Program-made: the position numbers and the translations under genes | In this document: positions 34,895-43,062 of the stretch, piece after piece | Numbering within the stretch: the stretch's first letter is position 1 | Layout: every line of letters begins with the position of its first letter | NCBI RefSeq assembly: GCF_900141915.1 | Contig: NZ_FQZG01000004.1 | Coordinates: 55,455-119,454 of the forward strand | Source: Tessaracoccus bendigoensis DSM 12906 | GTDB taxonomy: Bacteria; Actinomycetota; Actinomycetes; Propionibacteriales; Propionibacteriaceae | Direction of reading: 5' to 3' | DNA length: 64,000 nucleotides | The notes under the pieces: model-generated | Seen by the model: only the letters and a program-made list of their open reading frames with translations | Told to the model about the DNA's origin: nothing | Databases searched by the model: none

Positions 34895-37726
34895 GTGGGA
34901 TTCATGGATTTTCTGAGCGGCCTCGGCTCCGGGGCGCAGCTCCGCAAGCTCCAGAAGGTGGCCGACCAGGTCAACTCCATCGAAGAGGAGTTCCAGGCCA
35001 TGTCCGACGCGGAACTCCGCGCGGAGACCGACAACTTCAGAAAGCGGATCGCCGACGGTGAATCGCTTGACAGGATCATGCCCGAAGCGTTTGCCACCGT
35101 GCGCGAGGCGTCGGTGCGGGTGCTCGGGAAACGTCACTTCGACGTTCAGATGATGGGTGGGGCGGCCCTGCACTGGGGCAACATCGCAGAGATGAAGACC
35201 GGTGAAGGCAAGACCCTCGTGGGAACCCTGCCCGCCTACCTCAATGCCTTGACCGGTAACGGAGTCCACGTCGTCACCACCAACGACTACCTGGCCAAGT
35301 ACCAGTCAGAGCAGATGGGACGCATCCACCACTTCCTCGGTCTCGAGGTCGGTGCGATCCTCGCCGAGATGACGCCTGAGGAGCGGCGGGTCGCCTATGC
35401 GTGCGACATCATCTACGGCACGAACAACGAATTCGGCTTCGACTACCTGCGCGACAACATGGCCCTCCGCAAGGAGGACACCGTCCAGCGCGGCCACCAC
35501 TACGCGATCGTCGACGAGGTCGACTCGATCCTGGTGGATGAGGCCCGCACGCCGCTGATCATCTCCGGCCCGGCAGAGGACAACCACGAGTGGTACCCCG
35601 TCTTCGCGCGGATTGCACGAACGCTGACCAGGGACCGTGACTACGAGGTCGATGAGAAGAAGCGCACGATCGCGGTTCTTGCTCCCGGCATTGAGAAGGT
35701 CGAGGACAGGCTGGGCATCGAGAACCTGTACGAATCGGCCAACACCCCGCTGATCTCCTACCTCAACAACTCGATCAAGGCCAAGGAACTCTTCAAGCGT
35801 GACAAGGACTACGTCATCGCCAGCGGGGAGGTGTTGATCGTCGACGAACACACCGGACGCACGCTCGCCGGCCGGCGGTACAACGAAGGCCTTCACCAGG
35901 CGCTCGAGGCCAAGGAAGGCGTCCAGATCAAGGACGAATACCAGACCCTGGCCACGATCACGCTGCAGAACTACTTCCGCATGTACGACAAGCTCGCAGG
36001 CATGACCGGCACCGCCAAGACCGAGGAATCCGAGTTCCAGAAGATCTACGGCCTGGGCGTCATCCCGATTCCGACGAACCGTCCGATGATCCGCGCCGAT
36101 CGGGCCGACCTGATCTACCGGACGCAGGAGGCCAAGTACGACGCGATCGTCGAGGACGTCGTCGGACGCCACGGGGCGGGGCAGCCGATCCTCATCGGCA
36201 CTGCGTCCGTCGCCAAGTCGGAACTGCTCTCCGGGCTGCTCAAGAAGGCCAATGTTCCGCACCAGGTGCTGAACGCGAAGCATCACGAGTCTGAGGCCCA
36301 GATCGTTGCTGAGGCCGGGCGCAAGGGCGCCGTCACGGTGTCGACCAACATGGCTGGCCGCGGCACCGACATCATGCTGGGCGGCAACCCGGAGTTCCTC
36401 GCCGACCTGCAACTACGCAAGCAGGGCCTTGACCCGGCCGAGACGCCCGATGAGTACGAGGCTGCCTGGAACGAGACGCTCAAGGCGCTCGAGGACCAGG
36501 TGCAGGCTGAGCACGAGGAGGTGGTAGCCGCCGGTGGACTCTACGTGATCGGCTCCGAACGGCATGAATCCCGCCGCATCGACAACCAGTTGCGTGGTCG
36601 TTCCGGCCGTCAGGGCGACCCGGGCGAGTCCCGGTTCTACCTTTCGCTCTCCGACGACCTGATGCGCTTGTTCCGTCCGGAACTGCTGGAGCGGGCGCTG
36701 CTCGCGATGAAGGTGCCAGACGATGTGCCGATCGACATGAAATCGGTCTCGAAGTCCATCGAGGGCGCACAGAAGCAGGTCGAGAGCCAGAACTTCGAGA
36801 TGCGCAAGAACGTCTTGAAGTATGACGACGTGATGAACCGGCAGCGTCACACAATCTACGGTGACCGCCGCAAGGTGCTCGACGGTATGGACGTGTCGGA
36901 GCAGCTGCGGACCGCCTGCAGCCGCGTCGTTGCCGATGTGGTGCGCACCCACACGCAGGGGATCCCAGAGGAGTGGGACATTGAGACGATGTTCACCGAA
37001 CTCAAGACCCTCTACCCGGTGACGATGCGGGTTGAGGACATCGAGGAGGAACTGCCCGAGCAGGAAGAATTGGTCGAAGCGATCCAGGAGGACGCCGAAA
37101 GGGCCTACGACGCGCGCGAGGAGCAGCTTGGCGAAGAGACCATGCGCGAGTTTGAGCGTCAGGTCCTCCTCACCGTCCTCGACCGGAAGTGGAGGGAGCA
37201 CCTCTACGAGATGGACTACCTCCGTGAGGGCATCGGGCTTCGTGCCATGGCGCAACGCGATCCGTTGATCGAGTACCAGCGCGAGGGTGGCGACATGTTC
37301 AACACGATGATGGACGCCTTCATGGAGGAGGTCATCGGGTACCTGTTCAACCTTGAAGTCAAGCCCCGCCAGGCGGAGCCGGAGCTCAAGGTGGGGCTGG
37401 TCACCTCCGAGACAGGCGAAGCCGTCAGCGTCTCCTCTCTCACCGGCGGCGTCGCTGCGGACGAACCGACACCTGTGCCCGACCCTGTCCCCGCACCGAC
37501 GCCTGAGAAGGCAGCGCCACCTCGTGAACCCCTGGCCAGGGGCCTTGAGCGCAAGGCGGAACAGCGGCTCAGCTATTCGGCTCCCGACGAATCGGGAGAG
37601 GCGACCCGCAAGGGTGGACAGGTCGCGACGAAGACCGAGAAGGTCGGGCGCAACCAGCCCTGTCCGTGTGGTTCGGGTAAGAAGTACAAGATGTGCCACG
37701 GCCGGCCGGGGGCTGGCGAGAGCTGA
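34895..37726 (+). CDS. secA: Preprotein translocase ATPase SecA
   Basis: SecA is the motor of general protein export. The 943-residue product has Walker A (MKTGEGKT), [19 protein letters not shown], motif [15 protein letters not shown] and the C-terminal zinc site [14 protein letters not shown] proline/acid-rich linker (about 855-880) precedes the tail. GTG at 34895 follows AAGGA by eight bases; ATG at 34904 is an alternative. It is the canonical SecA1, not the accessory SecA2. Confidence 0.96.
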   Translation: MGFMDFLSGLGSGAQLRKLQKVADQVNSIEEEFQAMSDAELRAETDNFRKRIADGESLDRIMPEAFATVREASVRVLGKRHFDVQMMGGAALHWGNIAEMKTGEGKTLVGTLPAYLNALTGNGVHVVTTNDYLAKYQSEQMGRIHHFLGLEVGAILAEMTPEERRVAYACDIIYGTNNEFGFDYLRDNMALRKEDTVQRGHHYAIVDEVDSILVDEARTPLIISGPAEDNHEWYPVFARIARTLTRDRDYEVDEKKRTIAVLAPGIEKVEDRLGIENLYESANTPLISYLNNSIKAKELFKRDKDYVIASGEVLIVDEHTGRTLAGRRYNEGLHQALEAKEGVQIKDEYQTLATITLQNYFRMYDKLAGMTGTAKTEESEFQKIYGLGVIPIPTNRPMIRADRADLIYRTQEAKYDAIVEDVVGRHGAGQPILIGTASVAKSELLSGLLKKANVPHQVLNAKHHESEAQIVAEAGRKGAVTVSTNMAGRGTDIMLGGNPEFLADLQLRKQGLDPAETPDEYEAAWNETLKALEDQVQAEHEEVVAAGGLYVIGSERHESRRIDNQLRGRSGRQGDPGESRFYLSLSDDLMRLFRPELLERALLAMKVPDDVPIDMKSVSKSIEGAQKQVESQNFEMRKNVLKYDDVMNRQRHTIYGDRRKVLDGMDVSEQLRTACSRVVADVVRTHTQGIPEEWDIETMFTELKTLYPVTMRVEDIEEELPEQEELVEAIQEDAERAYDAREEQLGEETMREFERQVLLTVLDRKWREHLYEMDYLREGIGLRAMAQRDPLIEYQREGGDMFNTMMDAFMEEVIGYLFNLEVKPRQAEPELKVGLVTSETGEAVSVSSLTGGVAADEPTPVPDPVPAPTPEKAAPPREPLARGLERKAEQRLSYSAPDESGEATRKGGQVATKTEKVGRNQPCPCGSGKKYKMCHGRPGAGES

Positions 37727-37729
37727 CGC

Positions 37730-38116
37730 TCAGACGGGGCAGGGCTGCAGGACAACCAGGTCGCTGCAGCGCCACCCCGTCCGATCGGAATCCAGCCGTA
37801 GCACGCAGGTGATCCAACGAGACGCCAGCGCCAGCCTGACGCTGGCCTCCACCGCGCTTCCGGTAGGCATCTGGGTACGGACCCCGCCGATCATCGTGCG
37901 GCGGAAGAGCCCCTCCTCGACGTATTCGACCAGCCGCACGAAAGCGGGTGACGCGAGGTGTGGGCGCAACTGGTGCAGGGCCCTCCGGCCCATCATGGCT
38001 TCGAGGACCGCGCTGATCAGATGCAGTGCCTGGGGCGGCGCAGATTCACCGCGATCGTCAACCGGAAGCGAGGGGATCGTGGAAAGTGGCGCGGGATGCT
38101 CGGCAAGTTGTGTCAT
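37730..38116 (-). CDS. Rv3235-family protein (DUF6459)
   Basis: The 128-residue product resembles the actinobacterial Rv3235/DUF6459 family, found beside secA. Features include ALHQLRPHLASPAF, EASVRLALASRWITCVLRLD and the C-terminal GWRCSDLVVLQP. It has no signal peptide and no known function. It ends 3 bases from the secA stop, in convergent arrangement. TAGCGT six bases before the ATG predicts a leaderless message. Confidence 0.75.
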   Translation of the reverse strand: MTQLAEHPAPLSTIPSLPVDDRGESAPPQALHLISAVLEAMMGRRALHQLRPHLASPAFVRLVEYVEEGLFRRTMIGGVRTQMPTGSAVEASVRLALASRWITCVLRLDSDRTGWRCSDLVVLQPCPV

Positions 38117-38122
38117 GGCCTG

Positions 38123-38128
38123 ACGCTA
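38123..38128 (-). promoter_or_regulatory. -10 hexamer of the DUF6459 gene (predicted leaderless)
   Basis: TAGCGT on the minus strand ends six bases before the ATG. The triple GACAACAC repeats lie 41-89 bases further upstream. Confidence 0.42.
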
Positions 38129-38168
38129 GGCCGGCCTCCTGCCCGCCCCCGCCTGCGGAGGCACCCCT

Positions 38169-38217
38169 GACAACACGTATCGCCGACGGACAACACTTTC
38201 GGATCCCCGGACAACAC
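38169..38217. repeat. Three GACAACAC repeats with 20-21 bp spacing
   Basis: Identical octamers occur at 38169-38176, 38189-38196 and 38210-38217; two are preceded by G. The spacing equals about two helical turns, so they face one side of the DNA. They lie in the 108-base gap between the membrane-protein stop and the DUF6459 promoter. Confidence 0.7.
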
Positions 38218-38224
38218 CGGAGGC

Positions 38225-39508
38225 TCAGCCGCCGAACATGAGCAGCAGCCCCCCGACGGTGAAGGCGACCATCACGAGCAACAGGGGAAGATGCACCTTG
38301 ACTGAGCCTGGGGAGGAGCGCAGCGCGATGTCATGTGTCACGAGGACTCCCAGCAGGTGGCCTCCGACGATCAGGGCGACCTGCGCCAGGGCGACCACCA
38401 TCGGGAACCCGAAAAGGGCCGTTCCCGGCGAGGCCTCGACCATGCCGAACAGGTTCCAGCCTCGGCCGACCGGATCGCTGAACCGGAACAGGGTGCGTTG
38501 GCCTTCCAGGTAGAGCATCGTCGAGTAGTGAGACAATGCGTAGCCCACCACAAGGGGTACCAGCCCGGGGGCCAACGCGTCCATCGACTGGTTCCGGTAT
38601 GGAAGCGTGCCGAGCCGGAAAAGAAGGATGACGACGGCGACGCAGCAGGCCAGCGCCAGCGTCGCGACCACGAAAGCCGAATCCCCGAGCCCTTGGGTGG
38701 AACGCACCCACCAGGTGGTGTTCGAGAGCGCATCGAACAAGGTGCCGCCCAGCAGCACCGAGCACAAGATGGCCAGATGCCGGGGTGCCTTCCACGAAGC
38801 GAGGTTGCGCAGTGGGTTGAGCAGGACAATGACGCCGTCCCTGCTTCTTCCCCAAGGTGACAGCCTGGAGACGGTGGAGGCATACGCCTCGAACGGGTCC
38901 GCCCTTGCGATCCAGCGCTGCGAGGTCGCCAGCGTGCCGACGACCATCCAAACGACCCATCCGGTGGCGAAAACCCGCAGCACCGGGAGCGTGGCCCCAC
39001 CGGGCTGGATGAGTTCCAGGTAGCTGAACACCAGCAGCGCGAGGGCCGCGGGCAGCACCGATACCGTCGATTCGTATGGTGCCGGGGCCGTGGCGCCGCT
39101 TCGGCTGAAGAGCAGGCGCCACGGGTTGGTGCGGCGGTAGACCTGCCCCAGGAGCAGCGAGGCGGGGACCAGACCGACCCAGAGCCAGACGTAGACGAAT
39201 CCGAACACCGGGTTGTCGATCCGGTCGACGCCGAAGAGCAGCGCGATCAGCGCGACCAGCCAGACGGCCGCCACCACGATCCGGAGTGCGCGGGACACGC
39301 CGCGCGCGTCCACGAACGCGGTGAGGCGCGGAAGGGGTCGTCCGCACCGTTCCTCGAACCTTGGACTCCGCCACGCGAACAGCGCCACCCAGAAGGTGGC
39401 TACCAGCACGACAGCGCCCCCCATCACCACCATCCAGAACGGCAGCGGCAGATCATGCCGGGAGGCGATTCCGTGGAGCAGGATCACTTGACCACCAGGT
39501 TCAGCCAC
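38225..39508 (-). CDS. Multipass membrane protein of unknown function, partner of a cupredoxin-like lipoprotein
   Basis: The 427-residue protein has about ten transmembrane segments. The start region LLHGIASRHDLPLPFWM resembles actinobacterial proteins that databases often call 'fenitrothion hydrolase', a name I treat as unproven here. Histidines occur in or near the membrane: H12 and H18, the SHYS pair near 334, and GGHLLGVLVTHD near 395. These could bind metal. The start overlaps the upstream lipoprotein gene by 25 bases, so the two are coupled. Confidence 0.7.
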   Translation of the reverse strand: MAEPGGQVILLHGIASRHDLPLPFWMVVMGGAVVLVATFWVALFAWRSPRFEERCGRPLPRLTAFVDARGVSRALRIVVAAVWLVALIALLFGVDRIDNPVFGFVYVWLWVGLVPASLLLGQVYRRTNPWRLLFSRSGATAPAPYESTVSVLPAALALLVFSYLELIQPGGATLPVLRVFATGWVVWMVVGTLATSQRWIARADPFEAYASTVSRLSPWGRSRDGVIVLLNPLRNLASWKAPRHLAILCSVLLGGTLFDALSNTTWWVRSTQGLGDSAFVVATLALACCVAVVILLFRLGTLPYRNQSMDALAPGLVPLVVGYALSHYSTMLYLEGQRTLFRFSDPVGRGWNLFGMVEASPGTALFGFPMVVALAQVALIVGGHLLGVLVTHDIALRSSPGSVKVHLPLLLVMVAFTVGGLLLMFGG

Positions 39509-39822
39509 ACCGCATCGGTGATGTGCGACTCGACCTCGTAGGTGCCGGACATGTCGGCCGTGAAGACGATATCGGTGGCCTGCCCGGCGGGAAGGTCCTC
39601 CTCGATCTCGTAGCCGTGTACATGGGCCCGGTCATCAGTGGGCGTGGTGATTCTCAGGGTCACCTCGGCGCCGAGCGGGACCTCGACGCTGAGGGTGGGA
39701 GCGGGCGGATCGGTGACGACCAGGTCGATGGTCTGGGGCGGCGCCGACGTGGCACCGCCACAGCCGACCAGCCCGATCGTCGCGATCAGGAGAAGGAGGA
39801 GACGGGCAGCAGGTTTCATCAT
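39484..39822 (-). CDS. Cupredoxin-like lipoprotein
   Basis: The 112-residue product has a lipoprotein signal ending LVGC (C21) and a single beta-sandwich domain. The motif HVHGYEIEED, a GTYEVESH turn and a final LNLVV strand look like a small EfeO/cupredoxin-type fold with possible metal-binding histidines. No classic C-x-H-x-M type 1 copper site is seen. Two ATGs stand in tandem. TAGGTT five bases upstream predicts a leaderless start at the first. Confidence 0.7.
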   Translation of the reverse strand: MMKPAARLLLLLIATIGLVGCGGATSAPPQTIDLVVTDPPAPTLSVEVPLGAEVTLRITTPTDDRAHVHGYEIEEDLPAGQATDIVFTADMSGTYEVESHITDAVWLNLVVK

Positions 39823-39827
39823 CGTCG

Positions 39828-39833
39828 AACCTA
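39828..39833 (-). promoter_or_regulatory. -10 hexamer of the cupredoxin-like lipoprotein gene
   Basis: TAGGTT on the minus strand ends five bases before the first ATG, with no Shine-Dalgarno sequence. Confidence 0.42.
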
Positions 39834-39866
39834 TCGGTTTTCATCCCCTGTTGCACAGTGGTCGTG

Positions 39867-39929
39867 GCGCCTGACTGCGCGGGTATGGATCGCCGTTCGG
39901 GCGACTGACTTCGTTGTCGTCGGTAGACG
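39867..39929 (+). repeat. Dispersed 63-bp repeat, copy B
   Basis: It is the second copy of the 26526-26588 element, 57 of 63 bases identical and in the same orientation. Here its TTGTCG hexamer is placed to act as a -35 for the next gene. Confidence 0.85.
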
Positions 39930-39942
39930 GAGTACGTAGGCT
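39914..39942 (+). promoter_or_regulatory. Promoter of the DUF6912 gene (-35 inside repeat copy B)
   Basis: TTGTCG (39914-39919), a 17-base spacer and TAGGCT (39937-39942) form a good sigma-70-type promoter. The -10 ends six bases before the GTG, so the mRNA should be leaderless. Confidence 0.6.
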
Positions 39943-39948
39943 GAGGGA

Positions 39949-40416
39949 GTGAATCGTCAACTCGTCTTCGTTCCCATCGCGCCCGCCGAGTTGGGTGTCC
40001 TCGCCGGCGACCCGTTGGGTGTGCCGCGTGTCGCCTACACCGTCACGCCCCAACTGTTGGACGACCTCGGTTACGCGCCGAACGAGTCGGAGGATGCTGA
40101 GTACGCCGCGCTCGTGCTCGCCTCCGTTGCCGGGCTGGCGACCCATGGGGTCCGCCTCGTGGTGGTCGCAGAGGTCGACCCCGCGCTGGTCCTCGCAGGT
40201 GACGACCCTGCCAACGGTCAGGTGCTGCTGGAAGCCCTTCCAGCCGAGGCCATCACCTCCTGGTTCACGGATGAACCCGGCACAGACGTCTCCGCAGCAG
40301 CCGCAGCCAGCAACGGTCTCACGATCGACCAGGCTTGGGAACTTGGCCAGGTGCAGGACCTGCTCAGCAGGCATGACCTGCTCTGGAACGATGTCGTCGA
40401 GTATCGACGGCGATAG
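39949..40416 (+). CDS. DUF6912 family protein
   Basis: The 155-residue protein fits the actinobacterial DUF6912 pattern: a short first strand (VFVPI), a VAYTVTPQL segment, DAEYAALVLASVAGL and RLVVVAEVD, then an acidic C-terminal part. No membrane segment, signal or catalytic motif is seen. The function is unknown. It lies 12 bases before ku. Confidence 0.6.
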   Translation: MNRQLVFVPIAPAELGVLAGDPLGVPRVAYTVTPQLLDDLGYAPNESEDAEYAALVLASVAGLATHGVRLVVVAEVDPALVLAGDDPANGQVLLEALPAEAITSWFTDEPGTDVSAAAAASNGLTIDQAWELGQVQDLLSRHDLLWNDVVEYRRR

Positions 40417-40428
40417 GAGGAAGGGCTC

Positions 40429-41238
40429 ATGCCGCGCTCTATCTGGAAAGGCTCAATCTCGTTCGGCCTTGTGACCATCCCGGTCAGGCTCTACGGCGCG
40501 AGTGAAGACAAGGACGTCAGCTTCCACCAGGTGCACTCCACCGACGGTGGGAGGATCCGTTACCAGCGGGTCTGTGAGGTCTGCGGTGAGGTCGTCCAGT
40601 TCGCCGACATCGCGAAGGGGTTCGAGGCAGGTGACGGTCGCTTGGCCGTGCTCACGGATGATGACTTCGCGAACCTGCCGCTCAGTACCTTGAAGACGGT
40701 CGATGTGGTGCAGTTTGTCGCCGAGGGGGAGGTCGATCCGCGCTACTTCCAGCGGTCCTACTTCCTGGAGGCCGAGGCAGTCGGTCAGAAACCGTATGTG
40801 CTGTTGCGCGACGCTCTGGCGCGGGAGAACCGGGTCGCCGTCGTAAAGGTCGCGTTGAGGAGCAGGGAGTCGCTGGCGCTCATCCGTCCGAAGGACGACC
40901 TGCTCTTACTGCACACCATGTTCTGGCCGGACGAGTTGCGTGACGGTTCGTTTGCCGCCCCGCCTGCCGAGGTGAGCGTATCCGAAGCGGAGATCGAGAT
41001 GGCCAAGCTCCTCATCGCGCAGTTGGAGGGCACATTCGATCCCGAGGCCTACACCGACTCGTACCGGGAGACGCTTCTTGAGGTGGTCGAGGCGAAACTC
41101 GCGGGCGCCGCGGTGCCAGAGGCCACCGATACCTCCGCGCCCGTCGGGGACGTGGTGGACCTTATGGCAGCGCTCAGGGCCTCAGTGGATGCCGCGAAGA
41201 AGCGGCGGGCAGCCGCCGAGGCTACCAAGGCCGGTTGA
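40429..41238 (+). CDS. ku: Non-homologous end-joining protein Ku
   Basis: Bacterial Ku is a homodimer that threads onto double-strand DNA ends and recruits LigD. The 269-residue protein has the SIWKGSISFGLVTIPV opening, the RYQRVCEVCGEVV segment and a full beta-barrel core. The basic tail (AAKKRRAAAEATKAG) is typical for DNA contact. AGGAGG precedes the ATG by eight bases. A LigD-type polymerase is encoded 6.5 kb away. The ligase itself is not in the window. Confidence 0.95.
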   Translation: MPRSIWKGSISFGLVTIPVRLYGASEDKDVSFHQVHSTDGGRIRYQRVCEVCGEVVQFADIAKGFEAGDGRLAVLTDDDFANLPLSTLKTVDVVQFVAEGEVDPRYFQRSYFLEAEAVGQKPYVLLRDALARENRVAVVKVALRSRESLALIRPKDDLLLLHTMFWPDELRDGSFAAPPAEVSVSEAEIEMAKLLIAQLEGTFDPEAYTDSYRETLLEVVEAKLAGAAVPEATDTSAPVGDVVDLMAALRASVDAAKKRRAAAEATKAG

Positions 41239-41447
41239 TGCACCCGACCGTCATTTCTTTCGACGACGAATCCGAGGCGGAGGAGACCGCAGAGGCGCTC
41301 AGGTCCGTCGGACACTACGTGGAGACCGGACGAGAGCGATTCCTGGGCGAGGATGATGACGAGGCCGTCGTCTTCCTCGTGCTCACCGATGCCCGGCCGA
41401 GCCAGGCCAGGGGCCATGTCGTGGGGGAGGGGTTCGTCGTCAGCTGA
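41238..41447 (+). CDS. Small acidic protein coupled to ku
   Basis: The ATG shares its A with the ku stop (TGATG), giving 69 residues. The product has one alpha/beta pattern, with EEETAEALRSVGHYVE after a first strand and an acidic GEDDDEAV turn before VVFLVLTD. I do not recognise a named family with certainty. Similar small actinobacterial proteins of unknown role exist. Translational coupling suggests a link with end joining, but that is inference only. Confidence 0.55.
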   Translation: MHPTVISFDDESEAEETAEALRSVGHYVETGRERFLGEDDDEAVVFLVLTDARPSQARGHVVGEGFVVS

Positions 41448-41497
41448 CCCCTCATCCGACAGCGAGGCCTTCGAGGTTCCGCGGTTCGCCTGGTGGG

Positions 41498-41974
41498 TCA
41501 GGGCTTGCGGGACAACCAGTCGGTCGCCCTGCGCTCCAGGCCGTCGAAGGCGTCAGTGATGAAGGGTTCCACCTGGGACTCGATCTTCTTGCCGAACAGC
41601 GGAACGCGCACCGTCAGGTCGCCCGTGTAGCGACCCTCGGTCCGCGCGCCGCGAGGCGTCAGGGCGGCGGTTGCGTTGACCTCAACCGGCATGCCGGGGA
41701 CGTCGACCTCCACGGTGCCGGGGATCGAGCCGTCCGCTCGCAGTGCCTCGAACCGGAACACCTGGTTGATGCGGATGGAGCTTCCGATGAACTTCGTCAG
41801 GTTGCCCGGAACGGCGAGCACCATGCCGAGCTTGGTGTGGTCCGCGGTCACCTCGACGGTGTGCTCGGTGGCCCCCGCATGGGTCGCGACATCGTCAAGG
41901 AAGGCGGTGTTGCGCAGCAGTGCGGCCACCGTCTCAGGAGCGGCGTCGTAGCTGTGGGTGTAATCGAGCTTCAT
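41498..41974 (-). CDS. DUF2505 family protein
   Basis: The 158-residue product matches the actinobacterial DUF2505 family, a START/SRPBCC-like fold. It starts MKLDYTHSYDAAPETVAALL and has a VNATAALTPRGARTEGRYTGDLTV strand pair. It likely binds a hydrophobic ligand, although none is known. ATG at 41974 is chosen over an upstream TTG. TACCCT lies eight bases before it. Confidence 0.85.
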   Translation of the reverse strand: MKLDYTHSYDAAPETVAALLRNTAFLDDVATHAGATEHTVEVTADHTKLGMVLAVPGNLTKFIGSSIRINQVFRFEALRADGSIPGTVEVDVPGMPVEVNATAALTPRGARTEGRYTGDLTVRVPLFGKKIESQVEPFITDAFDGLERRATDWLSRKP

Positions 41975-42052
41975 GTGACCCAAGGGTAGCGGGGGATGTA
42001 CCTGGTCCCGGTCCCCATCCGCGCGCGGTGTCGACCGGCCCCGTGCTGTACT

Positions 42053-42406
42053 TCAGCCGCGCTGCGTCGGCCCGGCCTTCTCTTCCAAGGTCCGGCGGTG
42101 GGTCTCCCGTTCGCGGATCAGCCACGCAGGAGGATCAGCGATGAGCCGCCCGATTTCTTCAGCGTCGAGCGCCTCGGTGAGCCCGGAGCGCGCGAGTCCG
42201 GAGCGGGAGACACCGAGCTTCTGTGCGACCACGTCTCGGGGAAATGGGCCGTTGCGGCGAAGCTCCACCAACCAGGCGGGAGGATCGGAGCGCAGGTCGT
42301 CGAGCTCTTCACGGGTGTGCGAGGTGCTCTGGAACTCCTCCGGTGCGGCGGGCAGGTAGATGCCCAGCTTTGCTGCCGCGGTGATCGGCTTCAGCGTCTG
42401 GCTCAT
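42053..42406 (-). CDS. DUF5997 family protein
   Basis: The 117-residue helical protein starts MSQTLKPITAAAKLGIYLPA. It has a repeated element: DLRSDPPAWLVELRRNGPFP and RLIADPPAWLIRERE. An HTH-like VVAQKLGVSRSGLARSGL lies between them. The family is annotated DUF5997 and is usually divergent from a LysR-effector-domain gene, as here. The function is unknown. TAGGCT six bases before the ATG predicts a leaderless message. Confidence 0.8.
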   Translation of the reverse strand: MSQTLKPITAAAKLGIYLPAAPEEFQSTSHTREELDDLRSDPPAWLVELRRNGPFPRDVVAQKLGVSRSGLARSGLTEALDAEEIGRLIADPPAWLIRERETHRRTLEEKAGPTQRG

Positions 42407-42412
42407 GTGCGC

Positions 42413-42428
42413 AGCCTACGGGTAGCCT
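42413..42428. promoter_or_regulatory. Overlapping divergent -10 elements
   Basis: TAGGCT on the minus strand (42413-42418) serves the DUF5997 gene, and TAGCCT on the plus strand (42423-42428) serves the LysR-like gene. They are 4 bases apart, in a 29-base gap. Each -35 must therefore fall in or beside the other gene's start. Confidence 0.5.
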
Positions 42429-42435
42429 TCTTCGG

Positions 42436-43053
42436 GTGACGAATCTTCGCATCGGACGGGTGCCAGGCGTGACCCTCACGAAGTGGGAGCGAATCTGGAG
42501 GGAGCGATACCCGAGGGTCCCGCTGGAGGTGCACGATGTCGGCACGGATGACCAGCGGCGCGTGGTGATCGACCACGTCGTCGACATGTGCTTCGCCCGC
42601 CTCCCGATCGATCGGGTGGGCCTGCACGCCATCCCCCTCTACTCCGAGGTGCCCGTGGTCTGGCTCTCGCCGGACCACCCGCTGGCCACGTTCGACACCT
42701 TGGTCACGGCCGATCTGGCCGGGGAGAAGGTATGTTACGACATCGACCAAGGCAGCATCGATCTGGCCACCGCCTCCGCGGCGGTGCTGAGGGTGCCGAT
42801 GTCGGTGGCCAGGAGCAGGTCCCGCCGCGATCTCGTGTACCGGCCGGTCACCGATGCGGCCCCCACCACCGTGGCACTGGTGTGGCGCGTCGACGATGAC
42901 AACGAGTTGCTCGACGAGTTCATAGGTGTCGTGCGAGGCCGGACGGTCAACAGCTCCAGAAGTGCTCAGACGCGGACCGCAGCACCACGAAAAGGCAGGC
43001 TGGGCAGGGAAAACACCACGAGTCGGCCCCGGAAGGCGCGGCGACCCCAATAG
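42436..43053 (+). CDS. LysR-type effector-binding domain protein lacking an HTH
   Basis: The 205-residue product resembles the second half of a LysR regulator. It begins LRIGRVPGVT, has DDQRRVVIDHVVDMCFARLP and LYSEVPVVWLSPDHPLA, and ends in a basic tail. The N-terminal winged helix is absent, and no DNA encoding it lies upstream, so it is not a recent truncation. It pairs with DUF5997, whose HTH-like segment could supply DNA binding; this is a guess. Translation starts at GTG with a leaderless-type promoter. Confidence 0.75.
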   Translation: MTNLRIGRVPGVTLTKWERIWRERYPRVPLEVHDVGTDDQRRVVIDHVVDMCFARLPIDRVGLHAIPLYSEVPVVWLSPDHPLATFDTLVTADLAGEKVCYDIDQGSIDLATASAAVLRVPMSVARSRSRRDLVYRPVTDAAPTTVALVWRVDDDNELLDEFIGVVRGRTVNSSRSAQTRTAAPRKGRLGRENTTSRPRKARRPQ

Positions 43054-43056
43054 GAT
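43051..43056 (+). promoter_or_regulatory. -10 hexamer of the PHP gene (predicted leaderless)
   Basis: TAGGAT, the same hexamer as at recA, ends six bases before the ATG. It overlaps the last codons of the upstream gene. Confidence 0.45.
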
Positions 43057-43062
43057 GGGCCC

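Noticed and set aside
36413..37699. A 428-residue minus-strand frame inside secA
   Set aside because: It is a shadow of secA with typical antisense composition and no start signals.
39361..39939. A 192-residue plus-strand frame ending in repeat copy B
   Set aside because: It is antisense to two real overlapping genes; its tail resembles a frame at 26.6 kb only because both contain the 63-bp DNA repeat.
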